Shown here piece by piece: positions 16,060-24,421 of a stretch of 61,140 bases of DNA. The stretch is taken from contig CAYJJU010000014.1 in NCBI GenBank assembly GCA_964370635.1, positions 1-61,140 of the forward strand. The letters are read 5' to 3'. The notes under the pieces are model-generated. The model did no database searches. It was not told where the DNA came from and was given only the letters and a program-made list of their open reading frames with translations. This DNA is from SIG603 sp964370635 (GTDB taxonomy: Bacteria > Bacillota > Clostridia > Oscillospirales > Acutalibacteraceae). Numbering within the stretch: the stretch's first letter is position 1; each line of letters begins with the position of its first letter. The position numbers were made by a program, and so were the translations under genes.

Positions 16060-17034
16060 ATGCCGTCGGCTATAACGCACTATCTTTGTGGGCAAAGAGT
16101 GCTTGAAAAATTAAAGGAAAGAGAACTTGTAAAAGTTATTGATGAAAATGCATTTGCATGGGGTTGTCAAGGACCTGACTTCTTGTTTTGTCACAGATTT
16201 TTACCGTGGATGAGGGGAGAAAGCATTGCACGTTACGGCTCACTAATTCACAGGACTGACCCAAATAAGGTCTTGTCGTCCATGATTTCCTACATAAAAG
16301 AGAAAAAAGAGCTAAGAAGCTCCTCGTACTTTTTGGGATTTGTCTGCCACTACAGTCTAGACAGTGTGGCGCACCCTTATGTTGATTTTTTAGGCGATAA
16401 AATGGAAAAGGAAAACGTGAAAATTGAAAAGGGCAGTGGGCATGTCATTGTAGAGTCCACCCTTGATACCGTGTTTTTAAGATATGAAAAGGAAATTATA
16501 CCAAGCGAGGTAAAGCTTCAGTCGTATTTTCCAAAAGATAATGAAGTGCAAAAAATTATTGCCGACATGTATAAATATTTAATTTTCAATTTGTTTGGTG
16601 AAGATGCAAGTTACGAAAATATTTTTCAGTCCACAAAGGATTCAATTTCAATTTTCTCTGCATTAAACGACAAAACCGGACTTAAAAGAAATATTTTAGA
16701 AAAAGTTGGCAAGTTTGCAAAATTTGATGTCGCAAAGCACTTTAGGCCAATAATTGAAGACGACGACATAGACTATGCAAACGTATCAAAAGAGACGTGG
16801 AAAGACTATGAAGGAAGTGAAAGACAGGAAGATTTTTTTGAACTTGCGAGCATGGGCTGTGACAAGGCGCTTAACATCATTTATGGCTTTGAAACAGATC
16901 CGCTAGAAAACCTGACGCTAAACGAGCCGTTTTGCCGAGAAGAGCAAGCCGAGGAGATTGTAAGCGTAGAAGAGAGCGCAGAAAAAATCCCTGAAGAGGG
17001 CGCAGATAAAGATTTAGATAAAAAAACCGGTTAA
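16060..17034 (+). CDS. Zinc-dependent phospholipase C-like protein
   Basis: A 324-residue protein of the zinc-dependent phospholipase C/S1-P1 nuclease fold. Candidate zinc ligands are His7, Asp40, His64, His97, Asp101, His105, His128 and Glu132; the HxxxD (97/101) and HxxxE (128/132) spacings match the family. Unlike secreted clostridial alpha-toxins it has no signal peptide, so it is probably cytoplasmic. The last 45 residues are acidic and low-complexity. It ends the nusB operon. The true substrate is unknown. Confidence 0.75.
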   Translation: MPSAITHYLCGQRVLEKLKERELVKVIDENAFAWGCQGPDFLFCHRFLPWMRGESIARYGSLIHRTDPNKVLSSMISYIKEKKELRSSSYFLGFVCHYSLDSVAHPYVDFLGDKMEKENVKIEKGSGHVIVESTLDTVFLRYEKEIIPSEVKLQSYFPKDNEVQKIIADMYKYLIFNLFGEDASYENIFQSTKDSISIFSALNDKTGLKRNILEKVGKFAKFDVAKHFRPIIEDDDIDYANVSKETWKDYEGSERQEDFFELASMGCDKALNIIYGFETDPLENLTLNEPFCREEQAEEIVSVEESAEKIPEEGADKDLDKKTG

Positions 17035-17040
17035 ATGCAA

Positions 17041-17065
17041 AAAAATCTCCAATTTGGAGATTTTT
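17041..17065. terminator. Bidirectional terminator between convergent operons
   Basis: The stem AAAAATCTCC / GGAGATTTTT with a short loop is flanked by A and T runs on both sides. It can end the nusB operon on the + strand and rpmB on the - strand. Confidence 0.8.
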
Positions 17066-17099
17066 GCATTTGCATATTGAAGTTTTTAAAAAGCTAAAA

Positions 17100-17288
17100 T
17101 TAGATAGCTCTTTGAACTTTGCCCGAACGCAAGCAACGGGTGCAGGCGTGTACACGTTTTGGTGTACCATTTACAATTGCCTTAACGCGCTTGATGTTGG
17201 GTTTCCATGTTCTATTGGAATGTCTCATTGAGTGAGATACTTTGCAACCAAAAGATACTTCTTTACTGCATATTTCACACTTAGCCAT
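17100..17288 (-). CDS. rpmB: Ribosomal protein L28
   Basis: A 62-residue basic protein with the L28 core (VSHSMRHSNRTWKPN) and CTRCLRSGKV at the end. The Cys pairs CEIC and CTRC indicate the zinc-binding form. A strong AGGAGG precedes the ATG. It is the only minus-strand gene after 5040. In Bacillus rpmB follows spoVM; here the two are 18 kb apart. Confidence 0.97.
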   Translation of the reverse strand: MAKCEICSKEVSFGCKVSHSMRHSNRTWKPNIKRVKAIVNGTPKRVHACTRCLRSGKVQRAI

Positions 17289-17333
17289 ATCTGCACCTCC
17301 TTAAAGGGTGAATTACTTTTTTTCGCGAACTTA

Positions 17334-17362
17334 ATTGTAACAGATTTTTGAACCAATTGCAA
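17334..17362 (-). promoter_or_regulatory. Sigma-A-type promoter for rpmB
   Basis: On the minus strand TTGCAA (17357-17362), 17 bp, then TACAAT (17334-17339), about 45 bp before the rpmB start. Confidence 0.65.
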
Positions 17363-17379
17363 GTTTTTTTTGAAAGTAA

Positions 17380-17408
17380 TTGTTTTTTTTATTATTTTGT
17401 ATTATACT
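17380..17408 (+). promoter_or_regulatory. Sigma-A-type promoter for the site-2 protease-scp operon
   Basis: TTGTTT (17380-17385), 17 bp, then TATACT (17403-17408), 25 bp before the ATG. It is divergent from the rpmB promoter. Confidence 0.6.
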
Positions 17409-17433
17409 GCTATAGAAAAGGAGTTGTTTTTTT

Positions 17434-18132
17434 ATGTTAATAGAGTCATTTAGAAGTATAATTATGGGGTATCCAGTCGATATAGAGAGCGTAATAGCAC
17501 AAATTCTTTCAGTACTTGTCATCATAGCTCTTATTTTACCGCTTCATGAGTTTGCGCATGGTTTTGTTGCGGTAAAACTTGGTGACCCTACACCTAAGTA
17601 TGACAAGAGGCTTACCCTAAACCCACTTGCAAGCATAGACCCCATGGGCTCACTTGCGATGCTTTTGTTTGGTTTTGGCTGGGCAAAGCCCGTACAGGTA
17701 AACCCAAGAAATTTTAAATCGCCTAAAAGAGACATGGCCATAGTTGCAATTTGTGGGCCTATTTCAAATTTGCTCGCGGCAATAGTTGGCGAGTTTATAA
17801 GAATTGCCTTAATTGTCGGGGGACTGATTGAAGTACAGCATTTTATGTCACAGTTTTTATTCTCATATGTAATAATTAACATATCTCTTGCCGTATTTAA
17901 TTTAATACCTGTTCCACCGCTTGACGGTTCAAGGGTAGTTTCCGCATTTTTAAGCGACAGGGCTATGTACACCTATTATAGATATCAAAACATTTTATTT
18001 ATGATATTCTTTGTTGTAATGTTTTCAGGGTATTTATCTGGTCCTATAAACACGGCAAGAAACTTTTTCTATGATATTATATTTAATATAGCGGCATTTC
18101 CATTCCAGCTTGCCGGCGTAAATTTAGGGTGA
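17434..18132 (+). CDS. Site-2 protease family (M50) membrane metallopeptidase
   Basis: A 232-residue polytopic membrane protein with the zinc motif HEFAHG at 38-43 and the third ligand in PVPPLDGSRVV (Asp164), both inside hydrophobic segments. This compact form without a PDZ domain is commonly found just before scpA in Firmicutes. It should cleave substrates within the membrane; the target is unknown. GGAG precedes the ATG. Confidence 0.88.
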   Translation: MLIESFRSIIMGYPVDIESVIAQILSVLVIIALILPLHEFAHGFVAVKLGDPTPKYDKRLTLNPLASIDPMGSLAMLLFGFGWAKPVQVNPRNFKSPKRDMAIVAICGPISNLLAAIVGEFIRIALIVGGLIEVQHFMSQFLFSYVIINISLAVFNLIPVPPLDGSRVVSAFLSDRAMYTYYRYQNILFMIFFVVMFSGYLSGPINTARNFFYDIIFNIAAFPFQLAGVNLG

Positions 18133-18135
18133 TAT

Positions 18136-18858
18136 ATGATGAAGCTTTCGTATAAACTCGAGGTTTTTGAAGGGCCTCTTGACATGCTTTTAATGCTTAT
18201 ATCTAAAAATAAGCTTGATATTTATGATATCAACATATCAGAGCTTCTCGCACAGTATTTAGAACAAATTGAGCTTATGAAAAACCATGACATGGATATA
18301 GCAAGTGAGTTTATGGAGATGGCGGCAAGGCTTGTGTACATGAAAAGTGTGTCGCTACTTCCAAAACACGAGGAAGAGGACGAGCTAAAGGCTGAACTTA
18401 CAGGCCAACTTTTAGAGTATCAAAAATGCAAAGAAATTGCTCAAAAACTTGCCGAAAACGTAAATATGGACAGGCTTACAAGAGAGCCTGAAAAAATTCC
18501 TGCCGACTTGGTTTATAAAAGACTGCATATGTCGCATGAGCTTATAAAGTTTTATCTGTCGGCTGTGGGCAGGGGAAAAAGGTTTCTTCCGCCTCCCGTG
18601 CAGCGTTTTTCGGGCATAGTGGCGCACGAATTTGTGTCGGTAGGTTCGCAGGTAATTTATTTACTTAGAAAACTTTGGAAAAAAGGCAGTAGGAAATTTT
18701 CAGAGCTTTTTAAAGAAAAAGAGAATAAATCAGAGCGTGTTGCAGCCTTTCTTGCGGTTTTAGAGCTGGTTAAGAGCAGAAGGGTAAGAGTGCAAGGCGA
18801 GGGCGAGGAATGCACGGTAATGCTGATTAACGGAGGGGACACAGATGGACATGAATAA
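18136..18858 (+). CDS. scpA: Segregation and condensation protein A
   Basis: A 240-residue kleisin. The N-terminus has the family sequence VFEGPLDMLLMLISKNKLDIYDI, which includes the helix that binds the SMC neck, and the C-terminal part forms a winged helix. ScpA joins the SMC heads and binds ScpB in chromosome condensation. It overlaps scpB by 14 bp. Two adjacent ATG codons (18136, 18139) are possible starts. Confidence 0.95.
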   Translation: MMKLSYKLEVFEGPLDMLLMLISKNKLDIYDINISELLAQYLEQIELMKNHDMDIASEFMEMAARLVYMKSVSLLPKHEEEDELKAELTGQLLEYQKCKEIAQKLAENVNMDRLTREPEKIPADLVYKRLHMSHELIKFYLSAVGRGKRFLPPPVQRFSGIVAHEFVSVGSQVIYLLRKLWKKGSRKFSELFKEKENKSERVAAFLAVLELVKSRRVRVQGEGEECTVMLINGGDTDGHE

Positions 18859-19420
18859 ATTAACGGGTACTGTTGAGGCGATATTGTTTTCGTCTGCGGA
18901 GCCTGTTTTGTGTTCGAGAATTACAGATGTATTAGAGATAACAGAAATTGAATTTGGGCTTGTGGTGAGTGAACTCGATAAAAAATACAATACTAAGGAC
19001 AGTGGAATACAGCTACTTAGGCTAAATAATTCTTTACAACTTTGCAGTAATTCTACATATATTAAAGAAATTAGGGAAATAATGGATTTAAAGAGAAACA
19101 CTCCGCTATCCGTGGCGGCGATGGAGGTTTTATCTTTGGTCGCATATAACGAGCCCGTTACCAAGGCTTTTATAGAACAGGTAAGGGGCGTTGACTGCTC
19201 AGGCGTTGTGGCAAGCCTTACACAAAAAGGCTTAATTGAGGAGCGTGGCAGGCTTGAACTGCCCGGAAGACCGCTTTTATACGGCACTACCGATAATTTT
19301 TTAAGATGCTTTCAAATTGAGTCGCTGTCACATCTTCCGCCAATCCCACATGATGAGGAAGAGGTCGAGGAGAAAGATGAGATTGCGTCCACTACCGAAG
19401 TCGACGAGGAAAAAATATGA
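18845..19420 (+). CDS. scpB: Segregation and condensation protein B
   Basis: A 191-residue protein with two winged-helix domains. The segments VEAILFSSAEPV and LEVLSLVAYNEPVTKAFIEQVRG are diagnostic for ScpB. The tail after LPPIPHDEEE is acidic. It acts with ScpA and SMC. It overlaps scpA at its start and the DUF2953 gene as ATGA at its end. Confidence 0.95.
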   Translation: MDMNKLTGTVEAILFSSAEPVLCSRITDVLEITEIEFGLVVSELDKKYNTKDSGIQLLRLNNSLQLCSNSTYIKEIREIMDLKRNTPLSVAAMEVLSLVAYNEPVTKAFIEQVRGVDCSGVVASLTQKGLIEERGRLELPGRPLLYGTTDNFLRCFQIESLSHLPPIPHDEEEVEEKDEIASTTEVDEEKI

Positions 19421-20028
19421 TAGTACTAATAATTATTTTAAGTATTTTACTGGGCATTCCTTTACTTATATTTTTACTCTTGCTTTTCCCTGTAAGTTTT
19501 GATGCATGCTATAATAGCGAGGGCGTCTACTTAACGATTAAGTATTTATTTATAAAAAAAGAAATACTTAAGCCCACACAGGGAGAAGAGAGTGTTGAGG
19601 AAATAGTAGAAGAGGAAGCTTTGGAACAAGAAAATAAAATAATTTCGCTTGTAAAAAATAAAGGGCTCATGAACTTACTGTCTATCTTTAAAGAGCTGAT
19701 TAAACTAGCGTTTGGCACTTTAAAAAAGATAGTTAGGAAGATAAAAATAAAATATATGGGAATAGATATTAATGTATCATCGGATAATGCCGCAGACACG
19801 GCAATTAGGTATGGACAGGCATGCACTGTGGTGTATCCCTTTGTGTCGGCTGTCACCTCTCTTACAAAATGTAGAAAGTATGATGCAAAGCTAGGACTTG
19901 ACTATAAGCGAGAAAGTGATATTATAGATGTAAGAGTAAAGGGCAGTATAGTGCCGATTTTTGTAGTTATACATGGTTTGGGGCTATTAAAAGATGCCTT
20001 GCCTTATATAAATAAACTGAGAGCTTAA
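19417..20028 (+). CDS. DUF2953-type membrane-anchored protein
   Basis: A 203-residue protein with one N-terminal membrane helix (about 2-26), a Glu-rich linker and a predicted beta-rich C-terminal domain. Size, architecture and the position directly before ytfJ match the DUF2953 family of spore formers. Function is unknown; the gene order suggests sporulation. It overlaps scpB by 4 bp. Confidence 0.72.
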   Translation: MIVLIIILSILLGIPLLIFLLLLFPVSFDACYNSEGVYLTIKYLFIKKEILKPTQGEESVEEIVEEEALEQENKIISLVKNKGLMNLLSIFKELIKLAFGTLKKIVRKIKIKYMGIDINVSSDNAADTAIRYGQACTVVYPFVSAVTSLTKCRKYDAKLGLDYKRESDIIDVRVKGSIVPIFVVIHGLGLLKDALPYINKLRA

Positions 20029-20055
20029 CTTAATTTAAATATTGGAGGAAAGAAA

Positions 20056-20451
20056 ATGAGCGAGAGTAATGTGAAAAATTTAATGGAAAATACCATGCAA
20101 AAGATTAAAGAAATTATTGATGTGGATACCGTGATGGGAACACCGATAACGACGCCCGACGGCACGGTTATTATTCCTGTATCAAAAGTAAATTACGGTT
20201 TTGCCTCGGGTGGGTCGGATATAGCCTCAAAAAGCAAGCCGAGTTCTGATTTGTTTGCAGGCGGTGCAGGGGCAGGCGTTACAGTGACCCCCATAGCTTT
20301 TTTGGTGGTATCAAACGGAAGTGTAAAAGTGCTTCAAATCGAGCCGTTTACAAGCTCTGTTGACAGGGTGGTGCAAAGCGTGCCGGATATAGTCGATAAA
20401 ATTAGCGCTTTCTTTTCTAAAGGCGACAAGCAAGAAGATGTGACAGAATAA
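20056..20451 (+). CDS. ytfJ: Sporulation protein YtfJ/GerW family
   Basis: A 131-residue soluble protein containing the family hallmarks VDTVMGTPITTPDGTVIIPVSKV and a Gly-rich stretch (FAGGAGAGV). In Bacillus the protein is made in the forespore and is needed for normal germination. A good GGAGG site precedes the ATG. It sits between the DUF2953 gene and the D,D-carboxypeptidase, a common order in Clostridia. Confidence 0.92.
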   Translation: MSESNVKNLMENTMQKIKEIIDVDTVMGTPITTPDGTVIIPVSKVNYGFASGGSDIASKSKPSSDLFAGGAGAGVTVTPIAFLVVSNGSVKVLQIEPFTSSVDRVVQSVPDIVDKISAFFSKGDKQEDVTE

Positions 20452-20495
20452 AAATCCTTACCCTCACATAGTAATATGTAGGGCAGGTGATTTGT

Positions 20496-21536
20496 TTGAA
20501 AAGTAAAATAATTATATTAAGCTTGATGTCTTTAATTTTTTTTCAAAGCGTTTTGGTCGTGTCGGCACAAGAAGTCTCAGTGTCGGCACGCTCGGCAATA
20601 CTTTTTGACCCACAGACAAATGAAATTCTCTTTGAGAAAAATGCGCACGAACAGCTCGCTATTGCGAGTACCACAAAAATTATGACGGGTCTTATCTGCG
20701 CACAGCATATAAGCGAAAACTCCGATGAATTTGTGAACGTTACAGACGAAATGGTGCTGGTGGAAGGCTCTTCTATGGGGCTTAAAAGTGGCGATAAGGT
20801 GCTTTTATCAGATTTGCTTGCAGGGCTTCTTTTGTCATCGGGTAACGATGCCGCCAATGCAATTGCAATACATTTGTCAGGAAGTATGGACGAGTTTTTG
20901 AAATTGATGAATGAGAAGGCAGCTAGCATAGGCATGGAAAATTCGAATTTTGAAACACCGTCAGGACTTGATGGAAGCATGCATTACAGCACGGCTTACG
21001 ACATGGCACTGCTTACTAAAGAAGCGGTAAAAAACGAGCTTTTCTTAAATTTTTTTGGAATGCAAAATTATACCGTAGAGTATAATGACGGGACATCTAT
21101 TTTAAGTCTTGAAAATCACAACAAGCTTTTAAGCAGCTATGAGCACTGCATAGGTGGTAAAACAGGGTATACAAGCAAGGCCGGAAGATGCCTTGTCACG
21201 CTTTCAAGACAGTACGATTACGATTTAATTTGTGTGACTTTAGATGCAGGAGACGACTGGAATGATCACACAAAGCTTTTTGATATGGGCTTTGTAGGCC
21301 TTACTCCCACACATTTTTCAAAGGAGTTTTATCAGATAGCAGACGTGTCGGGCGCTTATTTTACGGTGCAAATTTTTGAGAGCGTAAGGGCAAGTAAAAA
21401 TAATGAAACAATAGAAAGAAAAATATTTCTACCAAGATTTATATATTCCGCCTCGTATGAAAGAGGTGAAACCATAGGCAGTGTTGTCTATTATAGAGAC
21501 GGTGAAATTTTTGATTTGGACACAATAATATATTGA
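20496..21536 (+). CDS. D-alanyl-D-alanine carboxypeptidase (DacF/PBP5 type)
   Basis: A 346-residue serine peptidase of family S11. After an N-terminal signal peptide (about 1-26) come SxxK at STTK (58-61), SGN at 115-117 and KTG at 222-224. It trims the terminal D-Ala of peptidoglycan peptides outside the membrane, and in this neighbourhood probably acts on the spore cortex or forespore wall. The TTG at 20496 is preferred because AGGTG lies 6 bp before it; the GTG at 20487 overlaps that site. Confidence 0.9.
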   Translation: MKSKIIILSLMSLIFFQSVLVVSAQEVSVSARSAILFDPQTNEILFEKNAHEQLAIASTTKIMTGLICAQHISENSDEFVNVTDEMVLVEGSSMGLKSGDKVLLSDLLAGLLLSSGNDAANAIAIHLSGSMDEFLKLMNEKAASIGMENSNFETPSGLDGSMHYSTAYDMALLTKEAVKNELFLNFFGMQNYTVEYNDGTSILSLENHNKLLSSYEHCIGGKTGYTSKAGRCLVTLSRQYDYDLICVTLDAGDDWNDHTKLFDMGFVGLTPTHFSKEFYQIADVSGAYFTVQIFESVRASKNNETIERKIFLPRFIYSASYERGETIGSVVYYRDGEIFDLDTIIY

Positions 21537-21548
21537 AAGTAAAGGTAT

Positions 21549-21571
21549 TAGTTTGAAACAAGTTCAAACTA
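21549..21571. repeat. Perfect 9-bp inverted repeat after the carboxypeptidase gene
   Basis: TAGTTTGAA (21549-21557) and TTCAAACTA (21563-21571) form a stem with a 5-nt loop. No T run follows, so it is not a typical terminator. Two more imperfect hairpins lie downstream, up to about 21660. Confidence 0.4.
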
Positions 21572-21712
21572 AACTAATTTATATGCACCGCACAGTTTCG
21601 ACTTCGCCGAACGTGCGATTAATGCTCTTGTCATTCCTTATGCTTCGCATGATAAGAGCCTATATTTTATTGAATTTTGTGCCGATGCGAAGCGGCGGAA
21701 TGGAGCATTAAA

Positions 21713-22543
21713 ATGGCAAGAGATTGCAGACTGCAAAAAATGCTGGCCGAATGTGGCGTGGCATCGAGAAGAAAAGCGGAAGAGCTTATAGTAAAGGGTC
21801 GTGTGAAAGTAAATGGAAGACCGACAAAACTCGGCGATAAAGTTGACGTAAAAAAAGACATAGTCACGGTAGATGGCGAGAAAATTACGCCGTCTAAGAG
21901 TGACAAGGTTTACATAATGCTTCACAAACCACGTGGGTTTATCACCACAATGAACGATGAAATGGATAGAAAATGCGTGGCAGAGCTTGTAAAAGAGGTG
22001 CCGGGTAGGGTGTATCCTATAGGACGGCTCGACAAAGACTCTGAGGGTATATTGTTTATGACAAACGACGGAAATTTCGCAAACATAATTTCCCACCCTT
22101 CAGGGCATATATCAAAACTTTATAGGGTAACTGTAAGGCCTGCCATTACAGAGGATCAAATAACTACAATGTCTATAGGCATGGTCATAGACGGCGTTAA
22201 GACAGCGCCGTGTTCTGTAAGGGTCCTAAGCGAAGAAAAGAGTCGCACCGTGCTTGAAATAGTCCTAAACGAGGGGAGAAACAGGCAGATAAGAAAAATG
22301 TGTGAGGCGCTCAATTTAGAAGTCGCAAGGCTTAAGAGAGTGGCGATAGGCCCTGTAAAGCTTGGCATGCTTCAACCGGGAAAATACAGAGATTTAAAGC
22401 CTGATGAAATAAGAAGGCTGACGACAGCTTCTGCAAAAGCCAGAGAAAAAGGAAAGGTAAAGAATAATGATAGAAATACTTCCAATGAAAAACAGGGAAG
22501 AAGAAACACGCCTGTTAAGCGAAATAGCACAAAAAGAAAGTAG
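21713..22543 (+). CDS. rluB: RsuA/RluB-family pseudouridine synthase
   Basis: A 276-residue protein with an N-terminal S4 domain (LQKMLAECGVASRRKAEELI) and the catalytic segment YPIGRLDKDSEG, with Asp at about residue 107. RluB-type enzymes modify 23S rRNA near the peptidyl transferase centre. The last 35 residues are Lys/Arg/Asn-rich. The ATG at 21713 is chosen for its GGAG 7 bp upstream. The tail overlaps the next gene by 77 bp. Confidence 0.9.
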   Translation: MARDCRLQKMLAECGVASRRKAEELIVKGRVKVNGRPTKLGDKVDVKKDIVTVDGEKITPSKSDKVYIMLHKPRGFITTMNDEMDRKCVAELVKEVPGRVYPIGRLDKDSEGILFMTNDGNFANIISHPSGHISKLYRVTVRPAITEDQITTMSIGMVIDGVKTAPCSVRVLSEEKSRTVLEIVLNEGRNRQIRKMCEALNLEVARLKRVAIGPVKLGMLQPGKYRDLKPDEIRRLTTASAKAREKGKVKNNDRNTSNEKQGRRNTPVKRNSTKRK

Positions 22544-22850
22544 TGCAAGGATACTTGAAATGACAGAAAAAGGCGAAGTGCTAGGCTATGTGGCACTAGA
22601 TTTAAAGGACGAGTATTTAAGACTATTGCATTTTGAAATTTACGCCGACCCCAATTTTACAGGCGGTGCCATGAGCGATATGTTTATGGATAGTCTAATG
22701 CGCTGTGCGGCGTCTTTCGGTGAAGTAAATGGGGCGACAAAAATTTGCACGGTCGATAATAAGTACAACAATTTTTTAGAGAAAAAAGGTTTTACCACCG
22801 ACGAAAACCACGCCTTTGGCGAAATGGACTTAGTGGTAAAATACAAATAG
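22467..22850 (+). CDS. Probable GNAT-type acetyltransferase-like protein
   Basis: A 127-residue protein. The order of elements suggests a small GNAT fold: a beta pair (SARILEMTEKGEVLGYVAL), an A/B-motif-like region (FTGGAMSDMFMDSLMRC) and a closing NNFLEKKGF segment. The usual acetyl-CoA loop is not obvious, so catalysis is uncertain. An AAAGG site precedes the ATG inside the rluB tail. A terminator follows directly. It could also be an uncharacterised small protein. Confidence 0.55.
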   Translation: MIEILPMKNREEETRLLSEIAQKESSARILEMTEKGEVLGYVALDLKDEYLRLLHFEIYADPNFTGGAMSDMFMDSLMRCAASFGEVNGATKICTVDNKYNNFLEKKGFTTDENHAFGEMDLVVKYK

Positions 22851-22866
22851 TATAATTAATTTTACT

Positions 22867-22898
22867 AAAAGGGCAGACGTGTAGAGGTTTGCCCTTTT
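22867..22898 (+). terminator. Intrinsic terminator of the scp-ytfJ-rluB operon
   Basis: The stem AAAAGGGCA / TGCCCTTTT with a 14-nt loop ends in a T run. It lies 17 bp after the last stop codon. Confidence 0.7.
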
Positions 22899-22939
22899 AA
22901 ATATTTTGATAATAATAGTTACAGTTTTGTTATTTTTTA

Positions 22940-22969
22940 TTGCTTATGTAAACCATAATGTGGTAAAAT
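22940..22969 (+). promoter_or_regulatory. Candidate promoter for the yicC operon
   Basis: TTGCTT (22940-22945), 18 bp, then TAAAAT (22964-22969), after the terminator and 42 bp before yicC. Confidence 0.4.
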
Positions 22970-23010
22970 AATTTAGTATTCAAAATTTAGCATAGAATTG
23001 AGATGATAAA

Positions 23011-23889
23011 GTGATTAAAAGCATGACAGGCTTTGGCCGTTATGAAGAAAATGTTAACGGGCGACATATTATAGTCGAGATTAAATCCGTAAATCATAAA
23101 TTTTTTGAATTTTCCTTAAGAATTTCCCGAGGTTTTTCGTTCTTAGAGGATAAAATCAAAACTTTTGTCCAAAATCGTGTGTCAAGGGGCAAGGTAGAGG
23201 TATATGTCCATATTGATAATTTAGAAGAATCGCAGGTTCAAGTTGAGGTTAACCGCCCGCTTGTCGAGGAATATATCAAGGCATTTACAGAAATTAAGGA
23301 AAATTTTAATGTGGCAGGCGAAATATCTTTGGGATTGCTTTCAAAGTATGGCGACATTTTTTCTGTACAAAAGACACCAGAAGACGAAGAGCTTGTTTTC
23401 GACTGCGTAAAAGTGGTTGCACAAAAAGCTTTAGACGCATTTGTAAGTATGCGTGAAGTAGAGGGTCAAAGGTTGAGTGACGACATTAGGACACGCAGTA
23501 AAAACATACTTTCGCTTGTCGAAGACATTAAAAAGCTTTCACCAGGCACGGTGTCTGCATATAAATCAAGGCTTGAAGCGAGAATTTTAGAGGTTTTAAA
23601 CGACAGAAATATAGACGAGCAAAGGGTGCTTACCGAGGTGGCAATTTTTGCAGATAAAGTAGCAGTCGATGAGGAAACAGTAAGGCTTGAAAGCCACTTT
23701 AAACAACTCGAAAGCTTTTTTAGCACAAACGGCGCAATCGGGCGTAAGATGGACTTTTTAGTTCAGGAGATGAACAGAGAGGCAAATACCATAGGTTCAA
23801 AATGCACGGATTCTGCCATTTCATACATAGTGGTAGAAATCAAGGCCGAAATTGAGAAAATAAGAGAGCAAATTCAAAATATAGAGTAA
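23011..23889 (+). CDS. yicC: YicC-family endoribonuclease
   Basis: A 292-residue protein with the invariant start IKSMTGFGR, the NHKFFEF segment and the C-terminal DFLVQEMNREANTIGSK helix. YicC proteins are endoribonucleases involved in RNA turnover. The GTG start is fixed by the conserved N-terminus, although its ribosome site is weak. It opens the long operon that continues with remA and rpoZ. Confidence 0.93.
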   Translation: MIKSMTGFGRYEENVNGRHIIVEIKSVNHKFFEFSLRISRGFSFLEDKIKTFVQNRVSRGKVEVYVHIDNLEESQVQVEVNRPLVEEYIKAFTEIKENFNVAGEISLGLLSKYGDIFSVQKTPEDEELVFDCVKVVAQKALDAFVSMREVEGQRLSDDIRTRSKNILSLVEDIKKLSPGTVSAYKSRLEARILEVLNDRNIDEQRVLTEVAIFADKVAVDEETVRLESHFKQLESFFSTNGAIGRKMDFLVQEMNREANTIGSKCTDSAISYIVVEIKAEIEKIREQIQNIE

Positions 23890-23903
23890 AAGAGAGATAA
23901 AAT

Positions 23904-24167
23904 ATGAAACTTATTAATGTAGGTTTTGGAAATATGGTGTCGGCACACAAAATCATTGCCGTCGTAAGTCCTGAGGCTGCACCAATAAAAAGGATAGTGC
24001 AAGAGGCCAAAGAAAAGGGTTATGCAATAGACGCAACTCAGGGCAGAAAAACAAAATCGGTCATTATTACAGACAGCAGGCATGTAGTCTTATCGGCTAC
24101 TTTGCCAGAAACAATTAAAAACAGATTAGACGGCATGGAAAACGATGCCACAGATTATGAAAATTAA
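23904..24167 (+). CDS. remA: RemA-family DNA-binding regulator
   Basis: An 87-residue protein with the conserved sequence NVGFGNMVSAHKIIAVVSPEAAP and GRKTKSVIITDS. In Bacillus RemA is a LytTR-fold, ring-shaped DNA-binding protein that activates matrix genes; in Clostridia it is a conserved neighbour of yicC. It is normally followed by gmk, which is absent here. Confidence 0.93.
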   Translation: MKLINVGFGNMVSAHKIIAVVSPEAAPIKRIVQEAKEKGYAIDATQGRKTKSVIITDSRHVVLSATLPETIKNRLDGMENDATDYEN

Positions 24168-24195
24168 TTTTTTATTTTAGAGAGGAAAATTTATT

Positions 24196-24402
24196 ATGTT
24201 AAAACCATCAGAAAATGTTATTAAAACTCCACACAAAAGCCACTATTCGCTTGTTATTGCAGTTGCAAAAAGAGCCCGTGAAATTACAGCGGAATATGAA
24301 ACACAAGGCGAGATTATGGTAGAAAAACCGGTTGATTTAGCGGTTAAAGACTTTGTTATGGAAAAATACTCTATAACAGAACCTGATCCCGAAAATTATT
24401 AA
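24196..24402 (+). CDS. rpoZ: RNA polymerase omega subunit
   Basis: A 68-residue protein matching omega: SHYSLVIAVAKRAREI is the RPB6-like helix that clamps the beta-prime subunit. Short length and position between remA and priA support the call. GAGGAAA precedes the ATG. Confidence 0.9.
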   Translation: MLKPSENVIKTPHKSHYSLVIAVAKRAREITAEYETQGEIMVEKPVDLAVKDFVMEKYSITEPDPENY

Positions 24403-24421
24403 TTTTAGGAGCTGAACTTAA

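Noticed and set aside
21583..21711. 42-codon ORF ending just before rluB
   Set aside because: It has no ribosome site, its sequence is built from imperfect palindromes, and the peptide has no coherent features. A leader peptide cannot be excluded but is not supported.
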